The notes below the pieces were generated by a model that saw only the letters and a list, made by a program, of their open reading frames with translations, was not told the DNA's origin and made no database searches. A stretch of 13,479 nucleotides of DNA. Source: Candidatus Brocadiaceae bacterium. Lineage in GTDB: Bacteria; Planctomycetota; MHYJ01; JACQXL01; CAKKQI01. Shown here piece after piece: positions 5,717 to 13,259 of the stretch; position 1 is the stretch's first letter, and the number at the start of each line of letters is the position of its first letter. The stretch is taken from assembly GCA_919901895.1 (NCBI GenBank), contig CAKKQI010000411.1, positions 1-13,479 of the forward strand, in the 5' to 3' direction. The position numbers were made by a program, and so were the translations under genes.

Positions 5717-6487
5717 ATGAAATCAATCATTTCCGATATTCATAGTAATCTGGAAGCGTTACAATCCGTCTTAAAAGATATAGAAAAACAAGGTATTACT
5801 GAAATTATTTGCTTGGGTGATATTGTTGGTTATGGGCCGAACCCGAATGAATGTCTTGACCTGATTTTGGGTAAATGTTCTAAAATTGTTATTATGGGGA
5901 ATCATGATGAAGCGCTGATGCAACCGGTGGTTGGATTCGGTCATAAAGCTCGCCAGGCTATTGAATGGACCAGAACACTTCTGGAACCAGGCTGGTTAAG
6001 TCCTCGTGTTAAAAAAAACCGGTGGAAATTCCTGAAAAACCTGCCTCTGACCAAACAGGACAACGGTATTCTCTGCGTCCACGGCTCGCCGCGCAATCCC
6101 ACGACCGAATATATTCTTCCCAGCGATACGGAAACTGTCATGGGGGAGCGTTCGGCTAAACTGGATGAAATTTTTAATATGTTCCAGCATTTCTGTTTTG
6201 TCGGGCACAGCCATTATGCCGGTATCATTACCGAAGAACAAAAATTTTTGACCCCGGTAAATCTTAATTATGCTTATAACATTAAGCCGAATGAAAAACT
6301 GATTGTGAATGTTGGTTCGGTCGGCCAGCCGCGTGATGGCGATAACCGCAGTTGTTACGTTACCTTTGATGAAAAAACAATAAATTATCACCGGGTGGAG
6401 TATGATTTTAAAACTACCCAGAAAAAGATTTATGAAATTCCCGAACTGGACCATTGGTTCGGCGAACGTCTGGAAAAAGGGCAATAA
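5717..6487 (+). CDS. Calcineurin-like metallophosphoesterase
   Basis: A 256-residue cytoplasmic enzyme of the calcineurin-like phosphoesterase family (PF12850 / YfcE-like type). All metal-binding motifs are present: D7 and H9 in SDIHSN, D35 in GDIVGYGPNP, N62 and H63 in GNHDEAL, H122 in HGSPRN, and H164 and H166 in GHSHY. These bind two metal ions and hydrolyse phosphomono- or diesters. The GYGPNPNEC segment and 'NVGSVGQPRDGD' C-terminal motif are common in a subgroup often labelled diadenosine-tetraphosphatase or phosphodiesterase, but the substrate cannot be told from sequence. It lies 66 bp after the glycosyltransferase with AT-rich sequence between; no clear Shine-Dalgarno is seen. Confidence 0.9.
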   Translation: MKSIISDIHSNLEALQSVLKDIEKQGITEIICLGDIVGYGPNPNECLDLILGKCSKIVIMGNHDEALMQPVVGFGHKARQAIEWTRTLLEPGWLSPRVKKNRWKFLKNLPLTKQDNGILCVHGSPRNPTTEYILPSDTETVMGERSAKLDEIFNMFQHFCFVGHSHYAGIITEEQKFLTPVNLNYAYNIKPNEKLIVNVGSVGQPRDGDNRSCYVTFDEKTINYHRVEYDFKTTQKKIYEIPELDHWFGERLEKGQ

Positions 6488-6517
6488 CTCAATACTTGTT
6501 GTTCAGGAGAAAAAATT

Positions 6518-6907
6518 ATGACCCAGATTAAAATTACCGTCCGGCATATGAATATTACCGAAGACCTTAAAAATTATGCCCTGGCTAAGGCGGATAAATT
6601 AAGCAAGTATTTTGACCGGTTGAATAAAATAGAAGTGATTCTTGACCATAATAAAAATAATTTTAGCGCCGAGATGATTATTTCGGCTCCCCGGGGAGCA
6701 ACGGTGGTCGGGCACGTTTCCGATACCTCCTGCCAGGCGGCTCTTGATTTCCTGACTGATAAAATGGAACGTCAATTGACGAAATTGAAAGAAAAAATGA
6801 AAATGCACCGGCGGTTAACTAAAGTTGACCGGATGGGCACCCAAGGTCCGGTGGTCGAACAGGAAAAAGAGGAAAGTGGAGGATTGGAGCAGCATGATTG
6901 GTATTAA
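6518..6907 (+). CDS. hpf: Ribosome hibernation-promoting factor (HPF/YfiA family)
   Basis: A 129-residue protein of the HPF/RaiA family, which binds the 30S decoding centre and inactivates ribosomes in stationary phase or starvation. Residues 1-100 match the beta-alpha-beta-beta-beta-alpha fold: ITVRHMNITEDLKNYALAKADKL, then FDRLNKIEVILDH and AEMIISAPRGATVVG, then the second helix with a basic end (MERQLTKLKEKMKMHRR). The acidic tail of about 27 residues has no clear long-HPF dimerisation domain, so it is a short-type HPF with an extension. AGGAG at 6506-6510 precedes the ATG. Placement next to PtsN-like EIIA is common in bacteria (rpoN-hpf-ptsN clusters). Confidence 0.93.
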   Translation: MTQIKITVRHMNITEDLKNYALAKADKLSKYFDRLNKIEVILDHNKNNFSAEMIISAPRGATVVGHVSDTSCQAALDFLTDKMERQLTKLKEKMKMHRRLTKVDRMGTQGPVVEQEKEESGGLEQHDWY

Positions 6908-6912
6908 TGATC

Positions 6913-6980
6913 TGATTACACCGATGGAAGATAGGTTATACCGATTATCTGAAAACGGTCTTTTACTATCTGTGTAATCA
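6913..6980. repeat. Inverted pair of GTGTAATC-type repeats in the hpf-EIIA gap
   Basis: TGATTACAC (6913-6921) and GTGTAATCA (6972-6980) are perfect 9-bp inverted repeats flanking about 50 bp. The core octamer matches the repeat before truA (2963-2970, 2986-2993). The pair may form a long weak stem upstream of the EIIA start, or be the ends of a small repeat element. Confidence 0.5.
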
Positions 6981-6991
6981 TTTAATAAAAA

Positions 6992-7000
6992 GGGGGGGGG
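6992..7000 (+). promoter_or_regulatory. G9 tract directly against the EIIA start codon
   Basis: Nine consecutive G residues end immediately before ATG 7001 and probably serve as the Shine-Dalgarno site, with effective spacing set by tract length. Change in length by slipped-strand mispairing would alter translation of the EIIA gene without changing its frame. It could also be a miscounted homopolymer. Confidence 0.6.
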
Positions 7001-7474
7001 ATGAAATTCGCTGATTTTATTCATAAAACGGCTATTATTAAAAACCTGAAATCTAAAGATAAGAAAGAAGGCATTAAGGAGATGGTGGAATGTATTAAAA
7101 ATGCTTACAAGTTGACTTCCCCTAAAATAACCGATATTGTTGAGTCGTTAATGAAACGTGAAACGGTTGGCAGTACCGGAATTGGCGGTGGAGTGGCTGT
7201 GCCTCACGCGAAGATACCTGGTTTGAAAAATATTATCGGTTCATTTGGCCGTTCTGCGGCTGGTATTAATTTTAATGCAATTGATGGGGGACCGGTCCAT
7301 CTGGTTTTTGTAATTCTGGCGCCGCCGGAACAGGAATCAGATTATCTGCAGGCGCTCCGGCGTGTTTCTCAATCTATCCAGCAGGCAAATTTTTGCCGAT
7401 TCCTGACAGAATCTAAAGATATAAAAAGTATTATTGATATTTTCAATGAATACGACGAGACGGTTAGATGTTAG
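7001..7474 (+). CDS. PTS EIIA protein, fructose/PtsN type
   Basis: A 157-residue stand-alone EIIA domain of the fructose/mannitol/nitrogen (PtsN) family (PF00359). The phosphorylatable His is H69 in GGVAVPHAKIPGL, following the signature RETVGSTGIGGG. It would accept phosphate from HPr. There is no attached or adjacent EIIB/EIIC, so a regulatory role like PtsN (nitrogen/potassium/stress signalling) is more likely than sugar uptake. The family's usual 'DG.PVHLVFVILAP' and 'HLQALRRVS' motifs are present as GGPVHLVFVILAPP and YLQALRRVS, with Tyr where many members have His. The gene follows hpf and its end overlaps the HPr gene by 7 bp. Confidence 0.92.
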   Translation: MKFADFIHKTAIIKNLKSKDKKEGIKEMVECIKNAYKLTSPKITDIVESLMKRETVGSTGIGGGVAVPHAKIPGLKNIIGSFGRSAAGINFNAIDGGPVHLVFVILAPPEQESDYLQALRRVSQSIQQANFCRFLTESKDIKSIIDIFNEYDETVRC

Positions 7475-7737
7475 TGGAGAAAAATATAAAAATCATTAAT
7501 AAATTGGGTATCCATGTCAGGCCGTCCACGCAGATTGCCGACATCACCAACAAACATCAGTCAAAAATTGTTTTCATTAAAGACGGTTTGGAAATAAATG
7601 CCCGAAGCATCATTGAACTGCTTACTCTGGCGGCCGGTTGTAATGCCGATATTACCATCAGGGCTGAAGGAGACGATGCCGAGGCTGTAGTTAATGCGGT
7701 CATCAAGTTAGTAGAAAGTAAATTCGGAGAAGAATAA
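7468..7737 (+). CDS. ptsH: Phosphocarrier protein HPr
   Basis: An 89-residue HPr that carries phosphate from Enzyme I to EIIA. The active-site His is H16 in NKLGIHVRPSTQ, next to R18. S47 in NARSIIELLTLAAG lies at the position of the regulatory Ser46 that HPr kinase/phosphorylase modifies in many bacteria, with the following hydrophobic helix and AAG turn intact. The ATG at 7468 overlaps the EIIA stop; a GTG at 7474 would also give a typical N terminus (MEKNIKI), and I cannot decide between them. Enzyme I starts 3 bases after the HPr stop, so the two are translationally coupled. Confidence 0.95.
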   Translation: MLVEKNIKIINKLGIHVRPSTQIADITNKHQSKIVFIKDGLEINARSIIELLTLAAGCNADITIRAEGDDAEAVVNAVIKLVESKFGEE

Positions 7738-7740
7738 CTG

Positions 7741-9483
7741 ATGGAAATTAAAAAAGGGATTGGGGTGTCACCCGGGATCGGCATTGCCAGAGCATTCGTT
7801 CTGGATAGTGAAAAATACCGGATTCCTTTGCGTTACGTCAATGAAAAGGATATTAAAAACGAAATAGAACGTTTCGAAGAAGCAGTTCGTAATGCTACCA
7901 AAGAACTTGAAAATATCCGCAAACGGTTTTTACGTCGTTTTAGAGATGATGCCACTCCGATCGTTGAAGGGCATATCAAGATGCTTCAGGATGAGCATCT
8001 TAAAACGCAGATCCTTGAATTTGTTAAAAATAATAAATATTCCCCTGAATACGCTGTTTCGCGGGTGTTTCGCCGTTACGTCAAAACCCTTTCCGGTAGT
8101 AATGATCCTTTATTTACCAACCGGATCCAGGATATTAATGATATTGAACGGCGTCTCTTAAAAAATTTACTTGAGGAAAGACGTGAAGAATTAACCGATT
8201 TAACCGAACAGGTTGTTCTGGTTGCTCATGACCTTACCCCAACCCAGACGATTGCTCTTGATCGCCATAAAATTAAAGGGTTTGCTACCGATGTAGGCGG
8301 ACGAACTTCGCATACGGCGATCATTGCCCGGATGCTGGGTATTCCGGCCGTGGTTGGGCTTAATAATATCAGTTTTGATGTTTCCGGCAGCGATACTATT
8401 ATCGTGGACGGTCACAACGGTATCGTTATTACCAATCCGGATGAAGAAACCGTCAAAAAATACGCGGCGATGGGGGAAAGTTTTAGCATTTTTGAGAAAA
8501 AATTAGTTGATGAACTTAAAAACCAGCCGGCGGTCACAAAAGATGGCTATGAAGTTTCTATTTACGCCAATATTGAATTGCCCCAGGAAATACAATTGGC
8601 TTTAAAATACGGTGCTAAAGGAATTGGTCTTTTACGGACGGAATTTCTTTACAATACGCCGCAGCGCCTGCCGATCGAACGGGAACATTTTGATATCTAT
8701 AAAAAAATAGCCGTTCAGTCCGGAGAGAAGGAAGTCGTTATTCGCACGCTGGATTTGGGAGCCGATAAGATGGAAGTCAATAACGGCAGTAAAGAAAAAA
8801 ATCCATTCCTGGGATGCCGGGCGATCCGGCTTGCTTTCCAGCAACCGCAAGTTTTTCGGACCCAGCTGCGCGCCATTCTGCGTGCTTCAGAATACGGTAA
8901 TACCAGTATCATGTTTCCGATGATTTCTTCTATGGACGAATTAATTAAGGCAAAAGATATGCTGGCCGAAGTTAAAAATGAGTTAAGGGCTGATAAAATT
9001 CCTTTTAACGAAAATATCAGGGTTGGTATTATGATTGAGGTTCCTTCGGCGGCCCTGATTGCCGACCTGCTGATTACTCAGGTTGATTTTTTCAGTATTG
9101 GGACAAACGACCTGATTCAATATACCCTGGCGGTCGACCGGGGTAATGAACGCGTGGCGTCGCTTTACCAGCCCACTCATCCCGCCGTGTTAAGATTGAT
9201 TAAAAAAGTTATTGACGAAGGAGCCAAACATCATAAAACCGTGGCGATGTGCGGCGAGATGTCCGGCGACTGGCTTTATACCATTCTTTTGCTGGGTCTG
9301 GGGTTGAAAGTATTCAGTATGGCGCCCATCGTTATTCCGGAAATTAAAAAAATTATCCGTTCGGTTACTTATGCGGAAGCGAAAAAAATTAGTAACGAAG
9401 TGATGTCATTCCAGAATGCCCAGGAAACATTAGATTACCTTAAAAAATATACGGCTCAGATCCTACCCCAGTTTTCGTCATAA
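7741..9483 (+). CDS. ptsI: PTS Enzyme I (phosphoenolpyruvate-protein phosphotransferase)
   Basis: A 580-residue Enzyme I that autophosphorylates from phosphoenolpyruvate and passes phosphate to HPr. The swivelling His domain holds H191 in GGRTSHTAIIAR; the PEP-binding barrel has GIGLLRTEFLYN (near residues 295-306), the catalytic Arg region VIRTLDLGADK, the metal site IMIEVPSAAL and FFSIGTNDLIQYTLAVDRGNE, and the acid/base C504 in CGEMSGD. It starts with the usual IKKGIGVSPGIGIARAF and has no N-terminal GAF domain, so it is the canonical type and not PtsP/EI-Ntr. Length and motif spacing are normal. It stands with HPr and EIIA as a minimal phosphorelay. Confidence 0.97.
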   Translation: MEIKKGIGVSPGIGIARAFVLDSEKYRIPLRYVNEKDIKNEIERFEEAVRNATKELENIRKRFLRRFRDDATPIVEGHIKMLQDEHLKTQILEFVKNNKYSPEYAVSRVFRRYVKTLSGSNDPLFTNRIQDINDIERRLLKNLLEERREELTDLTEQVVLVAHDLTPTQTIALDRHKIKGFATDVGGRTSHTAIIARMLGIPAVVGLNNISFDVSGSDTIIVDGHNGIVITNPDEETVKKYAAMGESFSIFEKKLVDELKNQPAVTKDGYEVSIYANIELPQEIQLALKYGAKGIGLLRTEFLYNTPQRLPIEREHFDIYKKIAVQSGEKEVVIRTLDLGADKMEVNNGSKEKNPFLGCRAIRLAFQQPQVFRTQLRAILRASEYGNTSIMFPMISSMDELIKAKDMLAEVKNELRADKIPFNENIRVGIMIEVPSAALIADLLITQVDFFSIGTNDLIQYTLAVDRGNERVASLYQPTHPAVLRLIKKVIDEGAKHHKTVAMCGEMSGDWLYTILLLGLGLKVFSMAPIVIPEIKKIIRSVTYAEAKKISNEVMSFQNAQETLDYLKKYTAQILPQFSS

Positions 9484-9495
9484 TAAAATTTCTTT

Positions 9496-10890
9496 ATGAA
9501 TAGTAGAATAAAATTTTTCTTCATATTTTATCTGTTTATTGGCTGCTTGCTCACTCCTCAATTTCTCCAGGCTATGGCCGTCGAACTTAAAGATGGGCAG
9601 TATCTTCAGGGAGAGATTATCGGCCACGACGACCAGGGCTTTGAATTTAAGCGCTGGGATAACGAGGGAGTTGTTTATATTTACTGGTATCATTTGCCTC
9701 CGCGTGAAATTACCCGCCTGAAAAACTTTTTAAATGTTCAGCCGGCCGAGGAAAAAACAAAAGGTTACCGTGTCTATACGGCCGGGAGCGAGATTTTTGA
9801 AGGCGTTCCGGTTGAGGATTCGGCGGAAAAATTAGTTTTGAAAAATATCAATAAAACACGCACCTTTTCAAAAAAAGAAATTTTAAAAACGGAAACGGTC
9901 GAACTTGACCTGTTTGCTGTTTATACCAAAGATGAACTTTATCAAGAAAAGAATAAGAAGTATGATCTTAATAGGGGGGTGGACAATTATAACCTAGCCC
10001 AATATTGCCGGGATGTTTTGATTGATTACGTCCTGGCTGAGAAACATTTTCGGAAAGCAGCCGACCTGGACCCGTCTTTACAAAACCAGGTTAACCTGGA
10101 TGTAACCGGCCTGGAAAAAATCGAATTGAATCAGGAAATCCAGAAAATTATGAAATTTTTGAGAGAAAATGATATTAAATCGGCTAAAGAAGTTCTCCAG
10201 ACGATAAAAAATACTTTTGATTTGACTAATAGTGATTTGAACAAAATAGTCCAGCAGACAGAAACAGCCGTTAGTGCTCTGGAACAGCAGGTTAAAGAAA
10301 ATCGGCAAAAAGGAATAAACAAGAAGATTATTAACGACTGGCATAAAGAACTGAAAAGTCTTTTAAGAAAAACGGCCGGTAATACCCGGCTGACTTATTC
10401 TGATGCCATTCAGTATGTGGCCAATTTGTTGAAAAAAGAACTGGTTAAAAAATTGGCGGATGATTATGAAATTATAGAAAAAGAAGTGGAAACGATCTGG
10501 GCTAATCGTGATTTAAAAGAAGCACCTCAGAAAACCGCCGGTTACGGCGATGGGAGCTGGATATTATTCCGATTGACCGCACCGGACAACAGTACTATTG
10601 AGGAATTTGCTAAATACCGTGAAAAAATACGACTGATTAATAACGCCAGACGCCTGGCTGCCGACAAAAATAAATTGCTTACGTCCGATGTCTGGTGGGA
10701 ACAGGTCAGCCCCACGACCAAAGAAAAATGGTTGGAGGCCTATTTTGCCGAACGGCAGATGACCATAGTCCAGGTGAAAAAAGAGAATTGTTCTAATTGC
10801 CAGGGCGAAGGGGTGCTCAAATCTAAAAATAATGAACTCTGCGACCGTTGCCAGGGCGAAACATTGGAAGTAACGGTAATTTATCAATAA
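9496..10890 (+). CDS. Exported protein with SH3-like N-terminal region and C-terminal double CxxC motif
   Basis: A 464-residue protein I cannot name. Residues 1-28 are a signal peptide ending near LQAMA. Residues 29-75 (VELKDGQYLQGEIIGHDDQGFEF, then IYWYHLPPREITRL) resemble the 'LKDG-x-x-LEGxI' beta-barrel segments common in exported Planctomycetota proteins, and a second similar unit follows at about 90-130. The middle (about 200-340) is charged and helical, likely coiled coil. The last 33 residues hold CSNCQGEG (C432, C435) and CDRCQGE (C449, C452), two CxxCxGxG-like motifs of the DnaJ zinc-finger type, unexpected in an exported protein. It starts 12 bp after ptsI without a clear ribosome binding site. 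The role is unknown; it could be an envelope protein linked to the barrel protein just downstream. Confidence 0.8.
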   Translation: MNSRIKFFFIFYLFIGCLLTPQFLQAMAVELKDGQYLQGEIIGHDDQGFEFKRWDNEGVVYIYWYHLPPREITRLKNFLNVQPAEEKTKGYRVYTAGSEIFEGVPVEDSAEKLVLKNINKTRTFSKKEILKTETVELDLFAVYTKDELYQEKNKKYDLNRGVDNYNLAQYCRDVLIDYVLAEKHFRKAADLDPSLQNQVNLDVTGLEKIELNQEIQKIMKFLRENDIKSAKEVLQTIKNTFDLTNSDLNKIVQQTETAVSALEQQVKENRQKGINKKIINDWHKELKSLLRKTAGNTRLTYSDAIQYVANLLKKELVKKLADDYEIIEKEVETIWANRDLKEAPQKTAGYGDGSWILFRLTAPDNSTIEEFAKYREKIRLINNARRLAADKNKLLTSDVWWEQVSPTTKEKWLEAYFAERQMTIVQVKKENCSNCQGEGVLKSKNNELCDRCQGETLEVTVIYQ

Positions 10891-11726
10891 TTAATGGAAA
10901 AAGTATTTTTTTATCTATTTTTTTTCTGATAATAAGCGGCGGTAAATTGCCGGCTGATGGATTGGTTTCCTTTGACAGCGGCGTCCTTGGAGGTTATACG
11001 GATAATCTTAATAATGCTTCTTCCGATGAAGATAAAACCGGTTCTGAATTTTTAGACGCCTGGTTTTCTGCCAGTCTCGCTGATGAGCGCATCCTTGACC
11101 CGGCTCAGATTTATTTAACCGGTACATATGAAAGAATAAACTATACCGATTATAGCGACCTCGCCGTTAATAACCTGATTCTCGAAACCGGATTTTCTTA
11201 TCCATTTTCCGAAGTAACCGTTTTCTCAATAGAACCTTTTTCAGGATCCAGTAATTACAATGATTCTGATCGGAATGCTACCTTTCATGGTTTTTCCATA
11301 GTGCTACAACAGACATTTTCTAATCTTGATACTTCTCTTGGATATACTTATACCGATAACGACGCGAAAGAATCAGTCTTTAGTTATACCTCAAAAGAAT
11401 TAAGGCTGAGCGGTGAAATAGAAATGTGGAATTCCATTTTCTGTTCAGTAAGTTATGCGGTTACTTCAAGTGAAAGTGTTCGTTATCAAACCATTTTGGT
11501 GCCGATACCGTCCGGCGGAAAAATGGGCAAGCCTTCGGTTACTTTTGCGCCCCGAGAGATTGCTTACCGAACCGAAACCAGCGGTAACGTTTTTTCGCTG
11601 AATCTGGAAAAAAAAGTTGCCGGCCGGATTTCCTTGCTAATCGACTATTCTCATTCATACGTGAAAAGTGATACGGGAAATTATCGCATTAATGCTATCT
11701 CGGGTGGTATCGGTTACCGCTTTTGA
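10848..11726 (+). CDS. Probable outer-membrane beta-barrel protein, start uncertain (possible frameshift in signal peptide)
   Basis: The frame ends in GGIGYRF with the terminal Phe typical of BAM-assembled barrels, and much of it consists of alternating strands rich in aromatic and Ser/Thr residues (LDTSLGYTYTDND, SLLIDYSHSYVKSD). A hydrophobic signal-like segment (SIFLSIFFLIISGG) precedes KLPADGLVSF. In this frame the only start codon before the signal is a TTG at 10848, inside the upstream gene. The more natural start is ATG 10894, but it reads 11 codons (MEKVFFYLFFF) into TGA at 10927. One extra T in the T8 tract (10918-10925) would join that ATG to the barrel and give a textbook signal peptide. 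The role is unknown; it may be a surface or porin-like protein. Confidence 0.65.
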   Translation: MPGRNIGSNGNLSIINGKSIFLSIFFLIISGGKLPADGLVSFDSGVLGGYTDNLNNASSDEDKTGSEFLDAWFSASLADERILDPAQIYLTGTYERINYTDYSDLAVNNLILETGFSYPFSEVTVFSIEPFSGSSNYNDSDRNATFHGFSIVLQQTFSNLDTSLGYTYTDNDAKESVFSYTSKELRLSGEIEMWNSIFCSVSYAVTSSESVRYQTILVPIPSGGKMGKPSVTFAPREIAYRTETSGNVFSLNLEKKVAGRISLLIDYSHSYVKSDTGNYRINAISGGIGYRF

Positions 11727-11736
11727 ATAAAAATTA

Positions 11737-11764
11737 TTGACAACTATACGAAAAATTTTATTCT
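11737..11764 (+). promoter_or_regulatory. Possible sigma70-type promoter for the PurD-like gene
   Basis: TTGACA (11737-11742) and TATTCT (11759-11764) are 16 bp apart in the 48-bp gap after the barrel gene. The start would lie near 11771, leaving only a few bases before ATG 11775, so the transcript would be almost leaderless; no Shine-Dalgarno is present. The prediction rests on two hexamers only. Confidence 0.35.
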
Positions 11765-11774
11765 TTAACCCTAT

Positions 11775-13142
11775 ATGGATAATAACGTCATCAAACAAAA
11801 TAATAACCAGCCACCGATAAAATCGGGGCAGGTTGAATTGTTTCCCAAAATTGCCGACCCGAAGAAATTCCTTTTTGTTTCACTGGAAAGTTTAAGCGGC
11901 GACCTCGCCTGGCATATTAAAAATGAAGGCCATGAGGTTAAGGCCTATATCAAATCTGAAAGTGACCTTGATGTTTATAACGGGTTCGTTGATAAAATTG
12001 ATAATTGGGAGCCGTATGTTGACTGGGCTGACGTAATTATTTTTGATGATGTGGAATTCGGCGCCACAGCCGATAAACTCCGCACTAAAGGAAAATTAGT
12101 CGTGGGCGGGACTAAATATACCGATGACCTGGAAATGGACCGCGAGTTCGGCCAGGCCGAATTGAAAAAATACGGAATTAATGTTCTGCCCAGCTGGAAT
12201 TTTTCCGATTATGATTCGGCCATTAATTTCCTTAGAGACCATCCCGATCGATATGTGTTCAAACCAAGCGGTAATATTCCTTCCAGTGGTAAGGGGTTAT
12301 TATTTTTAGGTGAGGAAGAAGACGGAAAAGATATCCTGGAAATCCTGGAACAAAATAAAGAAGTCTGGTGTAAAAAAGCGCCGACGTTTATATTGCAAAA
12401 ATACGTTTCCGGAGTGGAAATAGCCGTCGGCGCCTTTTTTAACGGTCAGGATTTTATTTATCCCATTAATATTAATTTTGAGCATAAAAGGGTTTTTCCC
12501 GGCAACCTTGGTCCTTTTGCCGGCGAGATGGGAACGCTGATGTTCTGGAGCCAGCCGAACGTTTTGTTTAACTCAACTCTGGCGAAAATGAAACAGCCGC
12601 TGGCTGAATCCGGGTATATCGGATACGTTGATATTAATACCATCGTTAATGGCCGGGGGATTTATCCGTTGGAATGGACTACTAGGTTTGGCTACCCAAC
12701 GATTCAGATTCAACAGGAAGGTATTCTGATGCCGATGGGGGAGTTCTTGCTGAAATTAGCCAGAGGCGAAAACTTTGAACTTAAAACCAAAAAGGGATTT
12801 CAGATTGGCGTGCGAATACTGGTTCCATCTTATTTCGCCAAAAAAGACCAGGAAATAACTGACCTCTACCACGATTTACCGATCCTTTTCAAAAAAATAA
12901 ACCCGACGCTGGAAGGTATCCATATTGAAGATATTAAGATTGAGCATGGTGTCTGGCGGATTGCCGGTGAATCCGGCTGTTTGTTGGTGATTACCGGTTC
13001 CGGCTCAACCGTAACCGAGGCCCGGAAACAGGTTTATTGGCGCATTAAAAATATTATGATTCAAAATATGTTTTACCGGGTGGATATCGGTGAAAGCTGG
13101 CTGGAAGACAGCGACAAACTGCAAACCTGGGGATATTTATAG
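11775..13142 (+). CDS. PurD-like ATP-grasp enzyme (phosphoribosylamine-glycine ligase homologue, divergent)
   Basis: A 455-residue protein related to GAR synthetase (PurD), which joins phosphoribosylamine and glycine with ATP in purine synthesis. The pattern FLFVSLESLSGDLAWHIKNEGHEVKAYI at about 32-59 is the PurD-like N domain; RYVFKPSGN (159-167) is the first ATP-grasp lysine strand; LQKYVSGVEIAVGAFFNG (207-224) is the second; NFEHKRVFPGNLGPFAGEMGT is the substrate loop typical of this group. At the Mg-binding motif, where true PurD has E-x-N-x-R-x-GDPE, this protein has EWTTRFGYPT (300-309), so Asn, Asp and Glu are replaced. That fits a separate ATP-grasp branch annotated as PurD in archaea and phages rather than a normal housekeeping PurD. 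A disordered Asn-rich N-terminal tail of about 28 residues precedes the domain. Confidence 0.75.
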   Translation: MDNNVIKQNNNQPPIKSGQVELFPKIADPKKFLFVSLESLSGDLAWHIKNEGHEVKAYIKSESDLDVYNGFVDKIDNWEPYVDWADVIIFDDVEFGATADKLRTKGKLVVGGTKYTDDLEMDREFGQAELKKYGINVLPSWNFSDYDSAINFLRDHPDRYVFKPSGNIPSSGKGLLFLGEEEDGKDILEILEQNKEVWCKKAPTFILQKYVSGVEIAVGAFFNGQDFIYPININFEHKRVFPGNLGPFAGEMGTLMFWSQPNVLFNSTLAKMKQPLAESGYIGYVDINTIVNGRGIYPLEWTTRFGYPTIQIQQEGILMPMGEFLLKLARGENFELKTKKGFQIGVRILVPSYFAKKDQEITDLYHDLPILFKKINPTLEGIHIEDIKIEHGVWRIAGESGCLLVITGSGSTVTEARKQVYWRIKNIMIQNMFYRVDIGESWLEDSDKLQTWGYL

Positions 13143-13216
13143 ATAAAATTTGTAAAGTAAATTTTATGGCAGCGGCTGTCCGCCTTCCGCCTTAGGCGGA
13201 GCGGATTATCCCCGCC
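13143..13216. repeat. Composite palindromic element, copy B (inverted relative to copy A)
   Basis: Begins right after the PurD-like stop with ATAAAATTT (13143-13151), loop GTAAAGT, AAATTTTAT (13159-13167), followed by GC-rich sequence with hairpin TCCGCC (13186-13191), loop TTA, GGCGGA (13195-13200) and GCGGATTATCCCCGCC (13201-13216). Read on the - strand, the GC part comes first and the AT hairpin second, the same order as 3754-3871 on the + strand. The AT hairpin could also help end transcription, but no T-run follows. Confidence 0.65.
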
Positions 13217-13259
13217 AATCTTTCATATCATCAAATCAGTTTTTCAACAGTCTCACAAT

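Noticed and set aside
5996..6484. Long open frame on the - strand (162 codons) opposite the metallophosphoesterase
   Set aside because: It lies wholly antisense to a gene with complete catalytic motifs, its translation has no recognisable domain, and its composition is as expected for a shadow frame.
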